This document shows, in pieces, positions 56,449 to 64,000 of a stretch of DNA of 64,000 nucleotides. Origin of the DNA: Okapia johnstoni (taxonomy: Eukaryota > Chordata > Mammalia > Artiodactyla > Giraffidae); the NCBI GenBank assembly GCA_024291935.2, contig CM044312.1, positions 49,482,001 through 49,546,000 on the forward strand. Direction: 5' to 3'. The notes beneath the pieces were generated by a model. The model did not search any database. It had not been told where the DNA came from and saw only the letters and a list, made by a program, of their open reading frames with translations. The stretch's first letter is position 1; each line of letters starts with the position of its first letter. Position numbers and translations under genes: made by a program.

Positions 56449-57553
56449 CTAAACCCAAACACTAGACTTGGGCCCTAAGGTTTGGGTTCCACTTTTAGGC
56501 TTCCTACCTGCTCTGGGGCTACAGGAATTATCTCACTAGGATCTTTAGTCTATGGAGGGGAGGCAGGCCAGGAACCAGGAGGGCTTGTAGAGTATGGTGG
56601 GCCATGGGACAGATGAGGGGACCTTGGCAGATGCCCTGTTGAGGATGTCTATCCTGGCAGTGGGGCCTGGGAAGGCAGCCCCAGCCTCCTGGCCATCCTT
56701 CCAGATCCCAGCAGGTCCTGAGTAACTCTCTTCCAGATCTGAGCTCTAATCACTCAAGGAGTTGGGAGACCACTCAAAGTCACCCAGCCCTTGATGTGCT
56801 CAATGTGAAACTGAGTCAGGATGGAGGGTGTGAAGACTTGCCAGAATCATTCTGTGAGCCCTTGGCAAAACTCAAGTCTGTGACGCTCTGCTGATGTGGA
56901 GGGGCCACCCTGTCCTTTTCCCTTCCTCTGCTCTCAAATGCAAACTTCTCAGATTTGTTTTCTCCACCACTGTAGCCCTGGGCCTGATGGGCTCTGGCAC
57001 ATGCCGGCTGCTCAGTAAACAGTTGTTGGGAGGATGAATCCCTCCCTGCCTCCATGTCTCTGACCTTCAACCTGGGAACCCTCCCCCATTGTGCTACCTA
57101 CACCTGAGCCCCTCGGCCCTTGTGACTATGTCCCCTCACTCATCTAACAAGTTCTGGGCCTTGGGAACATCAGCTGGCAGAAGCAGCTGGCTGTGCCAGG
57201 GCCTAATGTTCCACATTAAGGAACATCTGTTGGCGAGGGCTCCCAGGGCATGGGCCAGGCACAGCCATGCTCCAGGGCCATTCTATGGTCAGCACGGGCC
57301 ACGTTGGCCAAAGAGGTACTGTTAGGTCTCTTTCAAGGACATGTTGTCATGACTAGCCACGTGTAGAGGGGAGTCTTGATGTAATGGGTGGACAAGAGTC
57401 ATCAGTAACAGGCATGGGACCCATCTCCCTTCATGTGGCCCCCGGAATCCTCATCATCTTGGTTTGTCATCCTCAGAGCTTTCTGTGGTGCTTCTAGCTC
57501 CCAAATGCAGTCATTCTGGAAGCAGGATACTATGGGCTAATGTGACTGCATGT

Positions 57554-57729
57554 GAATTCTAAAGTTGTTGTTCAGTCGCTAAGTCGTGTCCGACTCTTTG
57601 TGACCCCATGGACTGTAGCACGACAAGCTCCCCTGTCCTCCACTGTCTCCCAGGGTTTGCTCAAACTCCTGTCCATTGAGTCAGTGAGGCTATCTAACCA
57701 TTCTGAAGTAGCCAGGTCTGAATTCTAAG
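57554..57729 (-). mobile_element. BovB-derived fragment with target-site duplication
   Basis: 'gttgttgttcagtcgctaagtcg' to 'ctcctgtccattgagtcagtg' is the reversed BovB-type tail. GAATTCTAA flanks the insertion at 57554-57562 and 57720-57728. Confidence 0.85.
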
Positions 57730-58919
57730 AGATAGGGTGTTTTTGCACATGGCAACTTTGGACGCTTTCTGATCTAAACATGACCCGAAACTATGGGTCC
57801 CAACAGAGTGGCTGTGAGCTCAGGAGGCGCACCCCAGGCCACCACCCCTGCCCAATGCCTGCCGGGCATCCTCTGTGTCTTCCCAGTGACCCTCCACCAG
57901 CCTTTCTCACCTGCTTGGGCTCGGTTTCATCTCTCTGCCTAGGTCTGTCTCAGGGGAATGGTTCCCAGGGATACCTAAGTGAAATAATGAGATTAGCGAT
58001 AATAACAATGGCGACCAGGCGCTGAGTGAGTCTGCCTTTCTTCCGACAACTTTTCATGGATGAACTTACTAATCCTTCCCGCAGCCCTGGGGGTGGGACA
58101 GGCACAGGCTGTCTTGTACCTGGCAGAGGAGCCCTCCAAAGTCCTGGTTTAGAGCCTGCTCAGCCAGGTGAGGTCCCTTTCCCGGAAGTCTGCACTCTGC
58201 CATCGGACACGCCACGTACTGCCTCCCATCTCTGCCTTTGCCCCTCTGTCATGATTATATCACTATATGCGCTTCCTCTGCCCACCTGGAACACATGGAG
58301 TTCCCTGCTTCTCTCTTGTTGTGTCCTTTCCCTGGATGACCTCCACCCCGTGGCCTCGCCCATGCCCCTTGTGCTGGAGTATAAAGCAAGGACCAGGCTT
58401 CAGAGACCACGTTAAGGAGCTGAGGTGATAGGGCCACTGGTTGGTGCTCACCCATAGTGGTGGCCGTGTGACCTGGTCACATCTTTCTTTGGAAGAGCTC
58501 ACGGTCACAAGTGTGTAGGGATGAGTGAGGAGACCAGTAGGGAAGCTGTAACCAGGGTCCTAGGGAAAAGTGGTCTGCTCTTGACCAGGTGGAGGTGCAA
58601 GGATAGAGAGTAGTGTATGGATTCCACAAATATTTGACTGTCAGACCAGCAGGACTTGGTGACCAGTTGGCTATGGAGCACGAAGGAGAAGGTGACAAAG
58701 TGAGAGTGATTCCAGGGCTCCAACTGGGGCTGAGGCCGGAAATCAGGTTTTGTCGAAGATGCTCAGTTGAGTCTTGGACAGGCTGGGTGTGAATTGTATT
58801 GGGCCTTTCAAGGTGGGGATATCCAGCAGGCACCTGGCTGTGAGAGGCAGCCCTCAGATTGTGCAGGAGACAGGCTTGGGAGTTGTGTGTATAATTCTGT
58901 TAGGAAGCCCTTGAACCTT

Positions 58920-59452
58920 GTTCAGTTCAGTTCAGTTCACTGCTTCAGGCATGTCTGACTCTTTGCAACCCCATGGACTGCAGCATGCCAGGCTTCCCTG
59001 TCCATCACCAACTCCTGGAGCTTGCTCAAACTCATGTCCATAGAGCCGGTGATGCCATCCAACCATCTCATCCTTTGTTGTCCCCTTCTCCTCCTGCCTT
59101 CAATCTTTCCCAGCATCAGGGTCTTCCCATCAGGTGGCCAAAGTATTGGAGCTTCAGCTTCAGCATCAGTTCTTCCAGTGAATATTCAGGACTGATTTCC
59201 TTTAGGATGGACTGGTTGGATCTCCTTGCAGTCCAAGGGACTCTCAAGAGTCTTCTCCAAAACCACAGTTCAGAAACATCAGTTCTTTGGCACTCAGCTT
59301 TCTTTATGGTCTCTCACATCCGTATATAACTACTGGAAAAAACATAACTTTGACTATACAGACCTTTGTCGGTAGCGTTTCTGCTTTTTAATATACTGTC
59401 TAGGTTCGTCATAGCTTTTCTTCCAAGAAGCAAGTGTCTTTTAATTTTACTT
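58920..59452 (-). mobile_element. BovB (RTE) LINE 3' end, antisense
   Basis: Begins with the TTCAG pentamer tail (four copies), then 'cagcatgccaggcttccctgt', 'catctcatcctttgttgtcc', 'ggatctccttgcagtccaag' and 'actactggaaaaaacataac', ending near 'aagcaagtgtcttttaatttt'. About 380 bp is the reverse complement of the copy at 55930-56312. Little decayed, but with no open reverse-transcriptase frame. Confidence 0.95.
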
Positions 59453-60254
59453 GCTCCTTGGAAGAAAGGCTTTGAGTCTGTTGATCTCGTCTAAGATGAG
59501 TGGAGCAAAGAGCTGAGAGCAGGGCAGATGCGAGCCCCTGCCTTCCGTCAGGTGGGGCCCAGTCAGTAAGGGTGATGAGGTCAGTAAGGTCAAGAGGCCT
59601 CTCAGTGGAGAGGAGGGCTGAAGTCAGATGAGGGGTGAAGATGAAGGGGAGGTGAGGATGGAGTGACAAGGAGTGCAGAGAACAACACCAGAAGGCTGGT
59701 AGGGGCTGGAAGGAGAGTGGGCACAGGGGTGGAAGGATCTACTGAGCACCCCAAATCTGAAAATCTAGTCTTCAGACTTGACCTCTTCCTCCTCCTGGCA
59801 GCTCACGTGCCGTGAGTCACTGTCTTAATGATTCCTAAATGGCTCTCAGTTTGTCCTTCTCCTCTCCATCCCTCAGTGCTCACCTGATCTGGGCATGTGT
59901 CCCCACTGTGGTGCCCTCTGAGGTGGTCCCTGCCTCCCGTCCCTTTGTGCTCCAAGTCCTTTCATAGTTCTGGGGCTTGGCTATATAGCTCTCTGCCTGG
60001 CTGACTCTGCCCTCCTCCCCACCCCCATCTGACCAGTTTGTGCTCCTCCTTCAGGTTCCTCCTTCATTTTCACTCCATCTCTCCGCTCCAAGCCTGTCCT
60101 GAAAGGCAATAGGTGGCCGGGGCATGGCGTAGTGGTGGCCATGGAGCATCCTCAGGCCAGCCAGTTCCTGCCTCTCCCTCCACCCACGAGGTCTATCTGA
60201 ACCTGGACCTCACAGTGATGTGGAGCCTGGGAATGTGGAAGAGCTTGTGCAGGG

Positions 60255-60770
60255 TGCTGTGTGTGTGTGCTGCATGTGTGTGCTCTGTGTGTGCTCTGTT
60301 TGTGTGAGCTGTGTGTGTGTGCTCTGTGTGTGCGCTGTGTGTGTGCTGTGTGTGTATGCTCTGTGTGTACTCTGTGTGTGTGAGCTGTGTGTGTGCTCTG
60401 TGTGTGTGTGTGCTCTCTGTGTGCTCTGTGTGTGTGTGCTGTGTGTGCTGTGTGTGCTCTGTGTGTGTGTGCTCTGTGTGTGCTGTGTGTGCTCTGTGTG
60501 TGTGTGCTCTATGTGTGTGTGTGCTCTGTGTGTGCTCTGTGTGTGTGTGAGCTGTGTGTGTGTGTGCTCTGTGTGTGAGCTGTGTGTGTGCGCTCTGTGT
60601 GTGCTGTGTGTGCTCTGTGTGTGTGTGTGCTCTCTGTGTGCTCTGTGTGTGTGCTCTGTGTGTGCTCTGTGTGCTCTGTGTGTGCTCTGTGTGCTCTGTG
60701 TGTGTGAGCTGTGTGTGTGTGCTCTGTGTGTGTGCTCTGTGAGTGTGTGTGCTCTATGTGTGTGTGTGTT
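60255..60770. repeat. Long TG/CTC simple-sequence array just upstream of exon 4
   Basis: About 515 bp of TGTGTG runs interrupted every 8-20 bases by CTC, C or GAGC; I count 26 GCTCT interruptions. On the + strand adenine is nearly absent. The array ends 46 nt before exon 4. In the transcript it would be GU-rich, with many UGUGUG (TDP-43/CELF-type) and UGCU (MBNL-type) words. The Cys/Val-rich and His/Thr-rich frames it creates on the two strands are repeat artefacts. Its imperfect units suggest an old expansion, but it is likely still length-variable. Confidence 0.95.
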
Positions 60771-60815
60771 GGGGGACTACTGGATGCCCTCTCACCATGG
60801 TTTTCATCCCCACAG

Positions 60816-60923
60816 GCTGCCCTGGGATGTGGGACAACATCACGTGTTGGAAGCCCGCCCACGTGGGTGAGATGGTCCTCGTCAGTTGCCCTGAACTCTT
60901 CCGAATCTTCAACCCAGACCAAG
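60816..60923 (+). CDS. ADCYAP1R1: PAC1 receptor coding exon 4 (skippable, 108 nt)
   Basis: Encodes Gly53 (completing the split codon) to Gln88 of the extracellular domain. It includes Cys54, Cys63 and Cys77, three cysteines of the class B disulfide core, the conserved DNITCW motif with sequon Asn60 (NIT), Trp64, and the [12 protein letters not shown] stretch. Phase is 1 in and 1 out, so skipping removes exactly 36 residues in frame. Together with the 21 residues of exons 5 and 6 this equals the 57-residue loss (53-109) of the known 'very short' PAC1 variant. Both splice sites look sub-optimal: the acceptor tract is short and purine-broken (TTTTCATCCCCACAG) and the donor is G|GTGGGT. A plausible branch point is the A in CTCAC near 60794. 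Translation is identical to human PAC1 as I recall it. Confidence 0.97.
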
Positions 60924-63003
60924 GTGGGTTCCCCCAGGGCCTCTTCAGGCTACACTCGGTCCAGCCTGTTCCCCCAAGTCGGACCCCGGGCATTCCTGGA
61001 GACAAGCACCAAAGACCGGGGGCACCCTGCAGGGAGGTGGTTCCCATTTCAGAGCTCTGTGCTGGTGAGATGAAATCAGGGACCCTCGTACACAAAGGGA
61101 CACAGAAGCACCCCTCACACACGTCAAGGCCCCGTAGAGGTGCGTCATCGTGGTGGGGCAAGGCTAGGCTCTCGGATGTGGGATCCATCACATAACCCAG
61201 CTGGGGACCTTGAGCAGGGCAGTCACCCCCCTGTCCCCCCATTTCCTAGTCTATCAGATGGGAATGTGGAATGGTGACTGGGGGAATTTAAGTGGAAGAT
61301 GCTGGTAGAAGTTGCTTAGCAGGACTGTGTGCAGCTTGATGGTCAGTGGTAAGTGTGAGCTGATGTTATCACCATGATCATTCATACAGGGAGGCCCAGA
61401 CGACTGCTGTCCATGGGGAGGGGCCTTAGGGGAAAGGGTTCCCAGGGATCTCTCCTTTGGATGTGAGTCTGGTAGGCTCTCCAGGCCTATTTCTGCCTTG
61501 GCAGAGACTCATGGACCTCAAAAGAAGGTTGGTGTCTGCTTTTAGTGAACATTGACACTGGGAGGGGCCTGAAGCCAGACTGGCCCTCTGCCCCAACTCT
61601 GTGGGTGTCCCAGGAAGCAGGGTGGCAAGCTGGGGGTCGCTGAGTTAGGTTGGGGAGAGGGAGATGGAGGGACTGGGCTCCAGGCAGGTGATGTACTGAG
61701 AACCACACATGGACCACCGAGTCCTGGGTTGGGGCCTTGGTTTGAGGAAGGAGGGTAGGGACCCCTGCAGGGACTAGAGGGTCTGAGACACTTGTGTAGC
61801 CATGCATGAGTCCCTTGAGACCTGGTCCTCAGCTTCCTCCCTCACCTGCCTAAGGCCTCGTCCAGCGTCCCTCTAGAAGTAGAGAGTCTCCAAGCTGCGC
61901 TTCACTCCACTGTCCTCTAGCCCATATGGCAGAGGCAGAGGCAAATTTTTTCACTCCTGAAAGTCCAGCAACCTTGTCTCTGCCTGCAGGGGAGTCTGCT
62001 TGGAGGAGGTGGTGCAGGGAGGTGGAGGCAGTGTGTTGGGGATGCCAGGCCCCATCTCTGGCTCCCCGCCCAGGACTAGAGAAGTCAGGGTCTAGCTATG
62101 CTGCCCCCACCTTACCTCCCCAACTTTCTGTCTGGGCCTGTTAGCCATACTTCCCACCTCTAGAATCTCAGTCTAGGCCAGTCCAGCAGTTAAACTCTCC
62201 CATCCTAACAGTGGCGTGAGGGCTGGATGCAACCCAGAGTAGAACGGGAAGTGCTGAAAGGAGAGGCACCGTGTGAATGGTGGGACGTCAAGTGGGGTGG
62301 CAGCCCAGTGATTCAGCCCCAATTTCTAATTCATTCCTATAGAAACCAACTTAATCACTTCCTCCATTCACATACTCCTTTCATTCAGTCATTTATTTAA
62401 AGTTGACAGAACATCTACTCTGGGTCAGGTACCTTGGCAGGACTACTTTTCCACCACGCACAGAAAAGGTAAAATGAATCAGCAGTAAAATAAAATTTTC
62501 TTAAGATATGCTTTCTTTCAGATTCTATGCCTCCCTCTGGCAGTTGCACAATGAATATGTTATTTACACCTGCCTCTTAATGGTTCATTAAGGCAGGGCC
62601 TTTTAGCATCTCCATTCACAAAGTTAGACTTGACTTAAATACTTAGAAAGCTGAGAACCACAGTTTTCCTTTTATTTCCTGGTTCCCAGGGCTGAATCTC
62701 ATGCTCATTGTAAATATATTTGCTGCTTTGCAACTGTTGGAGATGCAGGAATGTGATCTTGCTCCTTCTTTGGAATGCCTCTCTTTCTCAGTAACTGTGC
62801 CCTGTTCTTGCAGGAATGGTAGAAGTTTCTCATAGAACAGTAGAATCCCAGCATGTAGTTCTCAGGCCTCTGGGGCCCCAGCGCAACCTCTCTTCAGAGT
62901 CTGGGAGTGGGAAGGAGGAGGGCACCATCAGCAGGACTCAGAGAGCAGATTGACTTTAGCCAACCTTGCTTACCTCTGTGTTTTCTCTCTCTCTCTGTTT
63001 CAG
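60924..63003 (+). other. ADCYAP1R1: ADCYAP1R1 intron 4
   Basis: A 2.08-kb intron. A possible L2/MIR-like piece lies at 62385-62450. 62480-62820 is AT-rich, repeat-free-looking, and ends in a strong unused acceptor-like site (CCTGTTCTTGCAG, AG at 62812-62813). 61000-62300 is unique-looking with no exon recognised. Confidence 0.8.
62975..63003 (+). promoter_or_regulatory. CT-repeat acceptor tract of exon 5
   Basis: The tract TTTTCTCTCTCTCTCTGTTTCAG directly precedes exon 5. It is a strong polypyrimidine tract and also a run of CUCUCU, the preferred binding word of PTBP1/PTBP2, which often repress neural microexons outside neurons (known for the class; inferred here). Confidence 0.6.
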
Positions 63004-63024
63004 TCTGGGAGACCGAAACCATCG
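63004..63024 (+). CDS. ADCYAP1R1: PAC1 receptor coding exon 5 (21-nt microexon)
   Basis: Completes Val89 and encodes VWETETI plus the first base of Gly96. It enters and leaves in phase 1 and is bounded by TTTCAG and the donor G|GTAAGA. Length and sequence match the first of two small exons (21 + 42 nt) whose joint omission gives the 21-residue loss (89-109) of the 'short' PAC1 variant, which alters ligand selectivity between PACAP-38, PACAP-27 and VIP. The 42-nt partner is not in the window. The exon is too short to be found by open-frame length; it is called from its translation, flanking signals and phase agreement with exon 4. Confidence 0.95.
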
Positions 63025-64000
63025 GTAAGAGGAACCTTGGAGAGGACAGACTGCTGATCATCTGTCCATCTGTCCATCCAGCAGGAGCCCAGCTCTGACT
63101 GTTAGGAGTGGGTGGGGGTGGAATTAGAGGTTCATCAGGGGCTGGGCTCATCCCTCCTTTCCCTCCCCTCCCCCCTTGGCCATCTGGAGGCTGGGGAGAC
63201 ATAGGGAGATGGAAAGATGCAGCCCTTGGTCTCAGGGTCTCATGGGCTTGTTTGGGAAGATGGAACTTGCCTATGGGGGGGTCAGCAAGCAGGGACACCT
63301 GTGTGCTTTGGCACGAGTTTCTGTACACATACAGGCCTGACTGTGTGTGTGAGCCCATGCCGATACTGACATCCCCAGGGCCATGGAGTTGGAATGTATG
63401 GCAGGCTCTGGAGCAGAAGAGACCTAACCAGGTGACATGCAGGCAAACTAATGATGGTGTCAGGCAAGGCTTCCTGGAGGAGATGACATGTCAGTTGGAC
63501 CTTGAAAACATAATTTTGAAAAGTAGAGGGAAATAAGGGTTCATTGCTAGCAGAGGATTCAGCCTAAAAAAAGGTGGAGGTGGAAATAAAGAATTGGGAG
63601 AGAAAGAGAAAAATATGTCTGAAGAGAAAATCTTTGGAGTTCTGGGGTTCCTTTGATGGGAGCAGTTTGTGGGCTGAGATGGACTGTTGAATACCAAACA
63701 AAAAACCCAAGTGCAGGACCCATATTGCTATTCTTTGTCCTTTTTCCTGAAAAGAGCCGGTTAATGAGCTTGTTTATGAAACAGAAATAGACTCAGAGAC
63801 AGAAAACAAACTTATGATTATCAAAGAGGATAGCGGAGGTGGAGGTAAAGGTAAATTAGGAGTTTTCCACAAACATATATGCACTATTTTAAACAAGTTA
63901 GACAAACAACAAGGACAGACAAAAAAGAGAAAAGGCCAGTCACCCTCTTCCAGTCCTCTCTCACTCCAGAGGCCCTCCCCTCCTCCCAACAGTCTCATTT
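63025..64000 (+). other. ADCYAP1R1: ADCYAP1R1 intron 5 (partial)
   Basis: The intron continues past the right edge. 63420-63560 resembles an L2 piece ('ggcaaggcttcctggaggagatgac'). I looked for the following 42-nt exon up to 64000 and did not see it. Confidence 0.75.
63770..63930 (+). repeat. L1 3'-end fragment
   Basis: 'gtttatgaaacagaaatagactc', 'agacagaaaacaaacttatgatt', 'taaattaggagttttccac' and 'gttagacaaacaacaaggacag' match the 3' region of artiodactyl L1 elements. 5'- and 3'-truncated. Confidence 0.55.

Larger units (their letters stand above)
46181..60815 (+). other. ADCYAP1R1: ADCYAP1R1 intron 3
   Basis: A 14.6-kb intron from GTGAGG to TTCATCCCCACAG, the largest in the window. It contains Bov-tA (including a tandem pair), BovB pieces in both orientations, MIR, MER5 and L2 remnants and a long TG/CTC array at its 3' end. 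Stretches 46400-47980, 50802-52070, 54486-55900, 56449-57550 and 59453-60250 hold no recognisable exon. Open frames there, such as antisense 51344-52018, are GC-composition artefacts. Confidence 0.8.

Noticed and set aside
60220..60922. Long Cys/Val/Leu-rich frame (+) and His/Thr-rich frame (-) over the TG array
   Set aside because: They are translations of a simple repeat; all frames stay open because TG/CTC units rarely make stops. The + frame also crosses the exon 4 acceptor in a different frame from the receptor.
1..64000. CRISPR array, operon, phage or other prokaryote-type system
   Set aside because: The repeats are interspersed eukaryotic elements or simple repeats, coding is in spliced exons, and no ribosome-binding or operon layout exists.

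Overview
The window is ruminant nuclear DNA (Pecora, probably a bovid). It carries about a dozen tRNA-Glu-derived Bov-tA SINEs, BovB (RTE) LINE pieces and one CHR-type SINE, on a background of old MIR, L2 and hAT/MER elements. I see no bacterial, viral or mobile-gene system. The only gene I can support is the 5' part of ADCYAP1R1 (PACAP type I receptor, PAC1, a class B1 GPCR) on the + strand. Its exons are recognised from their translation and canonical splice sites. The exact bovid species cannot be fixed from the sequence. || Layout: 1-33.9 kb is upstream intergenic DNA with no recognisable exon, a mosaic of old repeats and some possible regulatory motifs. 33.88-34.79 kb is a TATA-less CpG island with GC boxes, an inverted CCAAT box and a CGG run. 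It ends in an ATG-free leader exon with a consensus donor at 34473/34474. Intron 1 runs to 44173. Exon 2 (44174-44312) holds the start codon and signal peptide. Exon 3 is 46075-46180, exon 4 60816-60923 and exon 5 63004-63024. Intron 5 runs off the right edge, so the rest of the extracellular domain and all seven transmembrane helices lie outside. || How it works together: the four coding exons give 286 nt (residues 1-95 plus one base). They encode the signal peptide and the start of the hormone-binding domain. Exons 4 (108 nt) and 5 (21 nt) are both phase 1-1 and can be skipped without breaking the frame. Their sizes match the known PAC1 N-terminal variants: loss of residues 89-109 ('short') and 53-109 ('very short'). 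|| Most interesting points: (1) a ~515-bp A-poor array of TG runs broken by CTC, ending 46 nt before skippable exon 4; (2) a second in-frame ATG in exon 2, directly after a stop codon, that would add 17 residues ahead of the signal peptide; (3) a 21-nt microexon behind a CTCTCTCTCT tract. I did not find an undescribed multi-gene system.
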